A program made the translations under genes and the position numbers. Positions 11,539-21,590 of a stretch of DNA of 64,000 nucleotides are shown piece by piece (the stretch's first letter is position 1; every line of letters begins with the position of its first letter). The stretch is taken from assembly GCA_026770575.1 (NCBI GenBank), contig MU657183.1:31285-95284 (forward strand), in the 5' to 3' direction. This stretch comes from Pelagophyceae sp. CCMP2097. Lineage: Eukaryota; Sar; Pelagophyceae. The notes below the pieces were generated by a model. The model saw only the letters and a list, made by a program, of their open reading frames with translations. It did not search any database and was not told the DNA's origin.

Positions 11539-12330
11539 CTATTTCGATTTTGAGCTTCAGAGGCGCGTTCGACCAAAAAGGCACGGGATGATTTGACGCA
11601 CCGCCGAAGCCTGCGGCGCGACGACCGCTGCAGCCGCCAGCGCCGGGGCCGGGGCAGCGTCGCGAGCAGGTCGCTGCGGGCCGCCTCCCGAGCTGCTCGT
11701 CGTCCCTTGCCGCTTCTTCCGTCCGCCTTGCGCGGCCCGCGTGCGCCTCTCTTGCCGCGGCGGCTCGGCGTTGGAGTCGTCGCACTGGTCGTCGACGAGC
11801 GCCAGCGCCAGGCTCGGCTGCGTCTCGGCGGACTCGTCACGCGACCTAGAGTTTCCATTGTGGGCTCTGCCGTCATCGTTGGACTCTCTCGAGGTCCCTT
11901 TTTCAAAGTCGCCTCTTTCCGACGCTGCGTCGCGCGGCTCGGGTCGCGCGGTGGATCGGACCGGTCGCGCTGCGGGCGCGTCGACATGCTGTTCCGACCT
12001 GTGGTGCACATTGTGAAGAAGGGACCACGCGCGGACGACGACGTTCGACTCACGAGCGCGCATCTCGCGTCTCGACGTCGGCCAGCACCAGCGAAGCCAG
12101 CGGCGGCGACGACCTATATCTCGTCGGGGTCGCGATGATGACCGTTCCTTCGAACTTTTCAAACACGGTCAGCTCACCTCGCCATGTCGTCAGACCGCCC
12201 GTGGAACTTCGGCTGGGCCTCCGACGGAACTTCGGCGAGCAGCATGCGTCCGGCGTGCCCTTGCGCTGCTGCGGACCAAAACGCTGCAATCATGGATCAA
12301 AACGAGCCAATCCTGGACAGGACTTGCAGG

Positions 12331-13165
12331 GAAGGTGCTATCGTAGATCACAACTCTGCATTCGAGGACGCGCCGGTACCACTTCGCGGCGGTTTCGTGG
12401 TCCTTTTGCGCGCAGTATCCGTGCTCGTAACACAGCCCCAGTCTAGCCTGGGCTCCTGTTTGGCCTTGCGCCGCCGCGAGCCCCGCGTGAAGTTCCTCTT
12501 GAGGCCCAAGGCAGCATCAAGGCAGAATCAAGGCAGCATCAAGGCAGAATCAAGGCAGCATCAAGGCAGCATCAAGGCAGCATCAAGGCACGCGTTCCCG
12601 AGCTCCACCTGCGCCTCGGCGTTGCTCGGCGTTGCCGATGTCTGCGTGCTTCTGCAGCCGGAGCACCCGCTCGGCGCCTGACTTTGGGGCCGGCGCGGAG
12701 GCAGAGCGGGCAGAAAGAGTCGCGCTGCCGGCACTTTACGTGGCACGCCGTGCAAATCGTCTTGCAGCAGCACTCGTAGAATGCGCTTCTCTAACCTTCG
12801 AACGGCAGCACGTCCAGGCAGATGGCGCACGTGCCGCGCCACTCCGGCGCGTCGTCGCTCAGCGCGCTGGCCTCTGCCGTCTTTGCTGCCTGAACAGCCG
12901 GTAAGTGCGCCTAGGCACCGTCTGCTGGCGAAACGTCCTCGACGATGGCCGGCTCCTCCTTGGTCTTCAGCGGCATCAGCGCGTCGAGGAGGCGGTCCTA
13001 GAACTTGGGGGCGAGCTGCTTGCACGCCTTGTTGTGCTCTCGTTTCCAGTAGACGAGCTGGCACTTTTTGGAGCAGTAGTGCCGCGACTCGCACTTGGCG
13101 CAATGCGTGCGGCCCGGCGCGACGCAGACGCAGCAGAGCTTCGAAGCGGCGGCCGGCGCGTCCAT
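12331..13165 (-). pseudogene. MYND / RING / Sel1-repeat gene remnant
   Basis: The minus strand from the ATG at 13165 encodes a MYND zinc finger (CCVCVAPGRTHCAKC, HYCSKKCQ, then H and C). The same frame then gives a RING-like finger (CAICLDVL, CCCKTICTAC, FCPLC). The frame next shifts into Sel1-like repeat text (RVLRLQKHADIGNAE; ARLGLCYEHGYCAQKDH). In-frame TAG codons fall at 12998-13000, after DGA and after PFEG. A 10-bp duplication of caacgccgag and an 11-bp tandem array add frameshifts. The remnant joins directly to the SET tail of copy 1 near 12.33 kb. MYND/RING/Sel1 proteins are often adaptor or ubiquitin-ligase proteins. This one is probably dead. Confidence 0.75.
12508..12590. repeat. 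11-bp tandem repeat, about 7.5 units
   Basis: The unit aaggcagcatc (variant aaggcagaatc) repeats from 12508, ending in a partial aaggca. It lies in the Sel1-coding part of the adjacent pseudogene. Eleven is not a multiple of three, so each unit changes frame. Confidence 0.95.
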
Positions 13166-13407
13166 CGAGCCTGCCGTCGTCGAGTGCTCGTTCGTCGCAG
13201 TACAATTGTAGAGACTCGTCGACTAAAAGGGAGGTCGACAAGCGCGCGCGTACCGGCTGCCCCCGTAAGAGCGCAGCCGAGACGCGCTCGTACCTGTAGC
13301 GCCGCGCGCTCGGCGTAGGCGGCCGTCGTTTCGGCGAGTTCCAGGTCGTGTGTGCGGTCCCGCGCGTTGCAACCGCGCGCTCGGCCTTCGGCTTGGAGCC
13401 TCGGAGC

Positions 13408-16400
13408 ATGGCGGTCCGTCTGGGCTGCGTCGTCGTCGACGTCGGCGACGTGACGCTGGACTTCGCGCGCGCCGCGGCGCCCGCCGAGGCGCCGAGCGTT
13501 TCGGCCCGCGTCGTGCTTTTGGACGCGGGCCAAAAGTTGGCCTGGGGCCCCGACGGCTGCGTCTCGCCGCCGGCGGCGCTCCGGCGCCTCCCGGGCGAAA
13601 ACGGAGACGTGCGCTTCTGCGCGGCGGTCGGCTTGGAGGGAATCGGTGCTTCTGTCGAAGGCGAGATGACTGAAGCGGCGGTGACGACGCTCGCTCGCAA
13701 AAGCGTATGCGTCGAACTCCTCCTCGACGGCGCCGTCGTCGCGACGGCTCGAATGCGCCTCCGCGACGTCCTCAACACATTGGATTTGACCATTCGAGCG
13801 ACCGTCGTCTGCGACGTCGACGCCGCGGCCGCGAACGTCGTCGGCGCGACTGTCAACGTCGGCCTCGCAGTCTCAGACGAGCTCCACCGCGCCGTCCTCG
13901 GCGGCGCATTCGTAAGTCTCCTCCGTGGCCGGACGGCGCGGCACCATCTCCGACAACCTTCGAAAAGTACCTCGAGACTCCTCTCCGGTGCCCCGGCGGA
14001 TATCGGCGGCTAGGTGAGCGTGGCCTCGTTGCGCCTCGGCGCGCTGCCGGCGGAGTGGTCTTCCGGTCTTTCGGAGGCAGCGCTGAGTGCGGAGGTGTCT
14101 GTGAGGTCGGAAGTGGACATGGACGGGGGCTCGGACGACGACGCGGAAGGCACCTCGGCCGCCGCCGGCGCCATTTCCGCCGGCGCGCCCGGCGGCAGCC
14201 CGACGCTGAATATGGTCGGCAAGTGCTTAGTTTCTGAAGATGCGGCGTCTGAAGACTATGCCATACCCACCGGAGCGACTTTTACCGCCGAAGAGGGCGA
14301 CTACCTTTTCTTGTCGCTCGACACCATAATCGACGTCACGCGCGCGTCTCGCAAGTGGCTCGTCGTCGTCTTGAAATGCGAAGGGCGCAAGGCCCTGGTG
14401 GCCGCCAAGTTTGTCTTGGATGGGAAAGCCGTGGCCGCGCGAGTCTTTAAGGCCACTGCCCTTGTGCAATGCACCGATTCCGTCCTCGCCGAGACCGCCG
14501 CCGCCGAGTTCTGCAACGACGCCGTCGAGGGCGACGAGGTGGTGCGGCGGTCGATGGTGGAGGTTGTGGCGGAAACGAAGTTGATGCTGGAACTCGATGC
14601 ATCGCTTCAAACCCAGTGCCCCACGCCCGCCCCGGACGACGCGCTCGGCTGCTGGCGAGGCATGCTCGGCCTCGACAACCTGCGACAGGGGCTCACGCTC
14701 GCGAGGGACCGGCGCCCTTCGTTCTTGGGAAACCGTCGCGTCTGCAACCTGTCGAGTGGGAAACCCGCCGCGGCGGGGACGGATGCCCAGCGCGTCGACG
14801 AGAGAGGACTCGTGACGAGACGCACCTGATGGTGCGACAGAGGGCCCTTGCCCGAGAGTGCACGAAGGAGGGCCGTTGGAAAGCGCACTTTCGAAAGTGC
14901 ACGACGACCCACCGTAGGAGGACACCGTCCCCCCCCGGCGCGTGCCGCGCCGCCGCGTGGCGTTCGACGTCGAGGCGGAGCTGCGGCTGCGCGTTTCCGA
15001 GGCGGTCGACGGGGCGGCGGCGGCGTACGACGCGGAGGAAGCGGAAGGTGCACTCTCGGGCGACCGCGACGCTCAGCAGAAGCACCTGAGGACTTCGCTC
15101 GAAAAGGACGCCAAGCTGCACTCGTTCCGCCTCGCGCTGGCGCCGAGCCTGCAGCGCGTCATCCGGAAGAAATTTGCGGCGCAGCCGAAGACGTCTGCCG
15201 AGGAGTCGGAGCACGTTGCTGACTGTTACACGTGAAGACGCAGCGCCGCTTTCGGCAAACCCGTCCGTGCCGGGGGTGGCAGAGGTGCATGCCCGGTGAG
15301 GGCGTGCTCCGCGCTTTGTCGCTCTCTCGGGTATGCTCGGGTATGCTCGAGGGCATCCCAGGTAAATACCTAGCAAATACCTAGCAAATACCCATCTAGG
15401 CATCTCATGACCCTCGCCAACGCGCACCTCCAGGGCGGTGACGCCGCCGGCGCGGCGCGGCAGACGTTCGAGGCCGAGCTCGCCGTGCGTCCGCGGCGTC
15501 GTTTTGATGGTAGAGTTTATACGAGACGGGTGGCGTTGACGAGGCCGCCCGGTGCGAGTCGACGGGCCGTCCGAGGCGGTCCGCTGCATGCGAGTGCATC
15601 GGCGGATCCGGGCGCGGACCCTCTGTCCGGACCCTCTGTACGGCGGTCCCGGCACTTGCGGCAGATACGGGGGTCCCGACGTGCGGTCCCTCTATACGGA
15701 GGTCCTAGCATGGCCCTCGGTCGCCCGTCGTCGGGTTTGTGTTTCTCCAGGAGCGCGGTCCCTCAAAGGGCTGGACGGTCACGGACGGTTGAGCGGTCGG
15801 TCGAGCGGTCGGTGGAAGAATTATTTTTTGGCCCCGTTCCGAAGATGCGCCTTCCAAGTCGGCGCGACTAGGCCTTGAAGCACGTCGCCGACGACGTCGA
15901 AGCTTCTGGAAACTTGTGCCGAAGCCTCCAACTCCACAAGAAGAGCCTCGCCCGCGTCCGATCCAGAGTCGTGACGCCCAACGACGGCGGCGTCGAGCGC
16001 GCCGCGCACTTGGCGATGCAGACGTGGCTCGAGTATGCGCAGTTTGCGCTGCGCGTCCGAGGTTCCGAGGCGCGGTGCCGCGACCAAGGGACGTTTGGCG
16101 ACTGCACCTGCGTCGACGCCGCGCTCGAGGCGCTGAAATGCGCGCGCGCCTGCGCCGAAACGGACGGCGGGGTGTACGACGCCGGGATGGATGAAGAGTT
16201 CAAAAAGCTCGCGACGCATTGCGCGGAAGCAGCGTCTTCCTCAAAGCCCAAAAAACAACAACGCCCTCTGGCACCTCCGACGCGGCATCGGCATGCTTTG
16301 CAAGGGCGCGAAAGCTTTGCGGGGTGCCTTTTGCGTTTTCGAAAGGACCCTTTCGAAAGAAATTCGAAAGGCATTTCTGACATTGTCATTCGAAAGGCAT

Positions 16401-17901
16401 TTCTGAAATTTAGGCGCTGTTCTGCACGGCGCAATTCTGCTGGATCAAGGCCGCCTCGACGAGGCCGTCGCGACGCTGCACTCGGCGCTGCTGCACGGCG
16501 CCGACGCCGAATCGGCGCGGCGCATCAGCGGACGAGAGTCGTTGGAAGCTGCGGAAATCGTTTTTGACGTGCCCACCGCCGACGCGCTCACCGCCGCTCT
16601 ACTTTGTTGCGCCCTCGACGCGCGCAGCGACGGCGCGGCCGCGCGCAGGGCCCTCGAGCTCGCCACACAGGCGCTGCCGGATGGGGACGGGGCGTTTGCA
16701 AAAGGGACTTTTGTGGAGGGCACGTTCGACGGGCTCTACAACCTCCACGCCCCTGCCGCGGCCCTCTTCTGCGCGGCGGCGTTCCTCGCCGACGGCGCCC
16801 TCGCCGACGCGGCGGACCACGCGCTTTCGCTCGCCGACCGGGCGCAAAGCGTTTGTTGCGGCGTAGAAGATTGGCGAACGGGCAAGTGCTTCCGGTGATT
16901 CCAAAAAACAGGTCGCTCGGCAGCGGTCGCCCGGCGCGCCCGCGGCGCTGGACGCTTTCGCGTCTGCGGCGCGCGCGCGCCTCCTCGTGCTGCGCGACGC
17001 TCACAAGGACGCTGTGGAATTGGTGGCCGGCGCGGCGGACGCTGCTGGGCTCGTCGTCCTTGGCGATGCCTTGAAACGCATTGGAAGGGTCTCAGAATCC
17101 ATCCAGCCCTACGCTTCAGCTTTGCGCCTCCTCGGGAGCGACGCGCCGCTGTTGCTGGCGGCGCAGCACGCACGCGCGCTGTCCGCGACTGGGGCGCACT
17201 CGGACGCCGCTTCGGCGTTCGTCGCCGCGGCGCGCAAGTTCGAGGCCTGCTCGCTCTGGCTCGGCGCGGGCGTTTCCGCGCTGCGGCTTGGCCAGCGCGA
17301 CCGCGCGGACCGGCTTTTGCGGCTGGCGTCTGTGCGCGATTCCTCAAATCCGGCACCTCATGCGTACCTCGCTCTCGTGCATCTGACCTTCGATTCCGCG
17401 TCCGACGGCGCCGCCGAGGGCCACGCGTCCGAGGTTTTGGAGCTGGCACTGCGGCTGGGCCTCGACGACGCGGGGGTCTTGCGCGAACTCGGTGAGTGGC
17501 CGTCTCGGCTCTCAGTCGCTGGAGAAACGCCGCGAAAGGACGACTCCGTTGCAACGGTCTGAACGCTAGGCAACGCGTACTTTGAAAAGTCCAAGTTCGC
17601 CACCGCTGAGGCTCTGTTCCGCCGCGCGGTCGTCGCGCCCAACATCGAACCTGGCGCAAAGGTGCGCCCATTCCTCAGAGGCTCGAGGGCCCTTGCCTCG
17701 TTTCCATACGCCTCGCGTCCGCAGGCGCAGACGCGGAAGCGGCTGGGTGATGTTCTGGCGGCGCAGCACGCGACGGAGGATGCCATCGCGGAATACGAGC
17801 GGGCGTTGCTTACGGCCGAAGGCGCCGACGCGCTCGATATCCGTGCCTCCCTCCAGGGCCTCCTCGTCTCCGTCGGCCGGTCCGCCGACATTGCAGACTA
17901 G
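13408..17901 (+). CDS. CFAP70: CFAP70/TTC18-like protein (C2-like N-terminus, TPR C-terminus)
   Basis: The ATG at 13408 starts an exon ending at 13911. The next exon, from 14014, continues in frame (AFVSVASLRL). The N-terminal about 170 residues look like a C2-like beta sandwich (KSVCVELLLDGAVVATARM). Later exons give an Arg/Leu helical segment (LRTSLEKDAKLHSFRLALAP) and then TPR-like pairs: MTLANAHLQGGDAAGAARQ, DEAVATLHSALLHGA, GAGVSALRLGQRDRADRLL, GNAYFEKSKFATAEALFRRA and KRLGDVLAAQHATEDAIAEY, ending at TAG 17899-17901. C2 plus C-terminal TPRs, with a tail pattern of LGxGxxxLRxG and YLALVHL, is the layout of CFAP70, an outer dynein arm-associated axonemal protein. Family choice rests on memory of that pattern. 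Another large TPR protein cannot be excluded. Intron 15.5-15.87 kb carries a minisatellite. Confidence 0.6.
15355..15400. repeat. Short tandem repeat abutting a 3' splice site
   Basis: Three copies of a unit close to aaatacctagc run into a CTAG acceptor just before the TPR exon at about 15400. The repeat multiplies potential CTAG acceptors. Confidence 0.6.
15630..15800 (+). repeat. GGTCC-rich minisatellite in a CFAP70 intron
   Basis: Imperfect units around ggtccctctatacggaggtcc lie in the intron before the exon at 15873. The core resembles arrays at 3.1-3.2, 34.4-35.0, 36.4-36.5, 45.6-46.15 and 60.3-60.55 kb. Confidence 0.6.
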
Positions 17902-18622
17902 CTTTTGCGTCGCGCCTTATGTAACGGACTCCACGCCGACGCCTCGCGGGAAGCGCGTGTTGTATCTGGGCCTCGGCGTGTGGATGGCGGCGGGGCAGCC
18001 ACACGGAGCATCGAAACCAATTCGAGGACCTCGCCGGCGACCCGCACTTCCTTACAGTTCCCGCTGGGCCTCGCGCCGAACCGGGTTGATTCAAACATTC
18101 TTCACCACATTTCCTACGGGGTTCTACGGGACCCGCCCGTCTAAGGTCCCTGTAGTCCTCCACGGTCAAGGGCGGGGTCCTTAAGCCGGCGTCGCGTGCC
18201 CCGCCGCCTGCGACGCTCCGGATTTTCCTACGCGCATCGCCGAGAAAGCGCCACCCCGAGGCGCGGTCGACGCCGGCACCCTAGCGGCGGCGGTCGAGGG
18301 GCGGCGCCGGCGCGCGCCGCGGCCGCTCGTCTGCACTTTCGTGGGATTCAAATTAAATTTTAGAAAATACGCGTCGACCAATAATTGTCGACCGAGGCTT
18401 TGCCTATCACTCGGAGGGAACTCGTTCCGTCATCGGCTCCTGGGCGCCGCGGCGGCCCTTCTCGGTGTCTCTCGGCTCTTCGGGCCCTCGGCGAGGCGCG
18501 ACTGCTCGGTCGCTTCGGGGCTGAAGCGCTTCTTCGGGCCGTTTGGAGCTTTGGGGCATTCTAGCTCCACCGGTGTTCTAGCTCGGGACCGAGCCCTACA
18601 GAAACGCCCCGCGCTCGGCGCC
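17902..18622. other. Intergenic stretch between CFAP70-like gene and ATG101
   Basis: No exon-like segment or domain was seen. The stretch is GC-rich apart from a short AT-rich piece near 18350-18390 and presumably holds the ATG101 promoter. Confidence 0.4.
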
Positions 18623-20663
18623 ATGTCCTCCGTCAAGGAGCACCGCCTGCACGAAATCGAGCTCGCCTCGATCGACGAGGCGCGCGAGGCGCTCTGCTGC
18701 GTAAGTGACGCGCGCGAGGCGCGCGCGAGACGCGCGCGCCGCCCGCCCCGACGCCCGACGGCCCGCGACGCGCGGTCCCCGTCAGGTCCTCCACACCATC
18801 CTCTTCTGCCGCGCGCCGGGGTGCGTTCCCCCTCTGCCCGCTCTCGGAGGGCGCCGCATTGCCCCCTCGCGCGACTCGACCGACGAGCCTCGCTTCGGCA
18901 GGCCCTTCAAACCACAGACCGTGTGCGTGCGCCGGCGCCGACTCTCGCAAACGGCGGCGGCTCGAGGACAACGGCCCGGGCGCCTTCCCCGTCTTTTCGA
19001 CCGCTTCTGGCTGTTTGAGGCCGCAGCGTCCGACGCCTTTGCGCAGGTACGCGGCGCACTTCGAGCTCGCCTACTCGCGCGTCGGCTGCACGTGCGTAAA
19101 TCGATGAGGGGTCTTGAAACTCGAGTCGTCGGGTGCTTGGTTCAAAAGCGGCCGAGGAATCGTCCTCGAGCTGCCTCGCATCGCCATGCGCCTCGCCCGA
19201 GGCATCGCCTCGTCGGTCGCCGTCTGAAGCGAAATCGGCGCAGGTCGATCAAGCGCAGCGTGGCTCGGCGCCGCGTCGCCAAAGCGCCTCTGCGTTTCGT
19301 TGGGAAGCGTCTTCCACGTGTCGCCCGCATCGGCCCTGAAGACCAGGCCGAGCGACGAAGCAGCCTCCCCCGGGCATGGATCGCCGCGGTCGGGCGAGGA
19401 AGACGATGAGCCGAAGAGCAAATGAGCCGGTGGAAGGGACGATGAGCCGGTGGAGGGTCCAACCCGCATCAGAGAAGCGGCGAGCGCATCGCCACCGTCG
19501 AGCGCATCGCCACCGTCGCAGGAGCGGGCCGTCGACGGCCTCCTCGCCTCAAACGCGCTCGTCGTGCGTCGCCGCGCCGATGCAGGGGCCTCTGCGAATC
19601 TGTTGTCGGCTGAGACGGCCGGACGCGTCGTCGCCCCAGGCCGCCGGCCCAGAGCTGGTCAAGGGCGCGCTGGTGCTGTCGTTCTTCGACCGGCGAAGGT
19701 CGAGGTCGTTATTTGGGCTCGTGCCGAGCGGCGTCGGAGAAACGTATTCCGACTGTTTGGGGGCCCTTTGGTCTCGTCGAGATGGCCCATGCCACCCGGG
19801 TCTCGGTGGGCGGGAGGCGCCCTGGGACATGTCTCCCCGGATGGCGCCTCGTGCGTGGGGCCTCGACGAAAGCCGACGCTGCGGGTGCAAGCTGTGGGTG
19901 ATACCTGAAGCGTTGATGCGCCTAGCCGTCTCTGATGATAGGTCGGCCGAGAGGAGAAGATCGTCTGGGAGCAGTGGACGCTGCCCGTCCTCATCTCCAC
20001 CAAGACGCGGCCGCTCGGCGCGTGGCCCTGGGACGTTGCACTTTGGTCGAGACCGGTCTCGCGCACTTTGCCGTTTCACAGGTGACGATGAGGCCGCCGA
20101 GCTGGAGCGCCGCCGCCACCGCGCAGAGTCCGACGCCGTCGTCCGGCGCCGCCTCGCCGTCGGACACTCGGCCAGCGTCTTTTGGCGACTGTGCGTGCCG
20201 CGCTGCCTTTGCAATCAAGGGCCCGTAGGACGTCCACGCCTTGGTCAACGGCCCGCTGGATCACGTCCCCTCGTCCATGTACGAGTTCGAAATCGTACAA
20301 CGGACGAGTAAAGGTGCGTCGCGGGTCGCGTGACGTTGAGAAGCACTGGGCCCTGTGGGACGTTGCCGAGTTGAAAGGGGTATCTACCGTTGCCGAGTTG
20401 AAAGGGGTATCTACCGCCGGCCTCACGAGCTGAGGCCGGCCCTCGAAAGACTTGGGGCCGGAAAGGTGGCTCTCGCACCGAGGTCGGCGGTCCTTTGCCC
20501 CCGCCGTCCCGGGCCGCTCCGGCCCGCGCGTCGCTTTTGACGCTTTGCGCTAAGGCGCTTTTTGCCTTTTGCCTTTCAAGATACTCGCTGCCCAGGCGAG
20601 CCCCGCGACGGCGTCTACACGCGCGTCATGCTCAACCCGCCGCTCCATCTCGGCGCGCTCTGA
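18623..20663 (+). CDS. ATG101: Autophagy-related protein ATG101
   Basis: The ATG at 18623 begins an exon ending in CC and gtaagt at 18701. The next exon (18786-18820) gives VLHTILFCRAPG, the conserved ATG101 N-terminal block. Further exons give YAAHFELAYSRVGC (from 19047), ERAVDGLLASNALV (about 19521), GPELVKGALVLSFFDRR (about 19641), EEKIVWEQWTLPVLI (about 19955), an acidic helix DDEAAELERRRHRAE (about 20082) and a YEFEI segment near 20280. The last exon (DGVYTRVMLNPPLHLGAL) stops at TGA 20661-20663. The order matches the HORMA-fold protein ATG101, including the Trp-containing block (human equivalent: PWEVW). ATG101 pairs with ATG13 in the ULK1/ATG1 initiation complex in the cytosol. Some splice sites in the middle are approximate. 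Confidence 0.85.
20367..20420. repeat. 28-bp direct duplication in the last ATG101 intron
   Basis: The phrase gttgccgagttgaaagggg followed by tatctaccg occurs twice in immediate succession. Confidence 0.85.
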
Positions 20664-21590
20664 GGGCCGCCAACAAGCCGGCCGCCGCGGGCGCGGCGCT
20701 TGTCTCTAAGGGGGCTTTTCTCAACTGGGGTCTCTGCGTGCTCGTTCGAGACGCAGCGGGCATGTTTCGGCGCGGTCGACGGGGCCTGGTGTTGCCGGCA
20801 CTCTCTCCGAGGCGGCCGCTGCACGAGGGCCGCGCAGGATGCGGGCGGAGGCGCTGCGGAGCGATGTGGTTCCATACCTTTAGAGAAGTGCAGGTTCGAA
20901 CCCCGACGAAACCCGTAAGTTGGAGAGGCCGCAACAGAGGGATCGCTGCCCCCGGCCGACGGCGCGTTTGCTTGCTTGCTGCTTGCTTAAGATCCACCCT
21001 GGCTTATAATCCACCCCAGGTTTGGAATTTTTTTGAACTAGAACAAGAGCCCAGGCCGCCGGCCCACGGGCGTATACGACGCGTTTGGCCCTGCGATGGG
21101 CGACGAAGCGGTCTGGGTCGAGAAGACCGGCTGCCCGCGCGATGGCGCCGCTCGCGCCGTCCGCGCTTGGGCCGACTCGAGGCACTGCGACTTTCGCGGC
21201 GGCGTGCCTCTGGCGGCGCTTCTGAAGTCGGTGCTCGAATGGAGGATTCGGAGGCTCTTCGAGCGCCGTGATGGACATTCGGGGCGGCTCGGTGCGGGCA
21301 CGCGGCCTTTTGGTGTTGATCGCCTTCTGCATGGGTGGAATCTGGGGCTCGTTCCTGTTTGGGGGCTCATTCGAGGGTTCGTTCGCGGGGGGTTGGGAGG
21401 CCCGTCGGTCGGCGGGCTCGTGCCTTGGAGGGCGGGCGAGCCTCGGCCGCGGTGGAAGGCGGGCGGCAGGGTCGTCGTCGGTGCCGGCACAGTCGACAAT
21501 GGTTCCCGGATTTTGCTCTGGGCGCAGAACTCGAGATACACTTGAATGACCGGGCGGTCGGAATGTGCGGCGTCTTGGACTGGTCCTCCT
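20664..21590. other. 3' flank of family copy 2
   Basis: From about 21.1 kb the sequence matches the 3' flank of copy 1 and copy 3. Before that no gene is recognised. Near 20990-21020 a phrase with gcttgcttaa and atccaccct resembles one inside the copy 1 insertion at about 7390, hinting at a shared dispersed repeat. Confidence 0.5.

Larger units (their letters stand above)
5771..12330 (-). pseudogene. Family copy 1: SET tail, linker, PHD-like and AP2-like exons, degenerate
   Basis: Read on the minus strand, the copy begins with the 3' end of the SET exon near 12.3 kb, followed by the linker exon (11602-11845) and the long core exon (9528-11538). Shorter exons then lead to the AP2-like pair and a last exon at 5771-5806 ending QWIWWYHTHA and TGA. 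The core exon has TGA where copy 3 has Trp at 10966-10968 and 10309-10311. An extra T near 10176-10182 shifts the frame after EEEL. The PHD-like cluster keeps CEVC, SYC and YCREC. A foreign stretch of about 630 bp interrupts it near 7.4-8.0 kb. The GNAT and catalytic SET parts are missing, so this copy is most likely a pseudogene. Confidence 0.8.

Noticed and set aside
20875..20935. tRNA-like B box (gcaggttcgaaccccg) near 20890
   Set aside because: The T stem has mismatches and no D arm, anticodon arm or acceptor stem could be paired around it.
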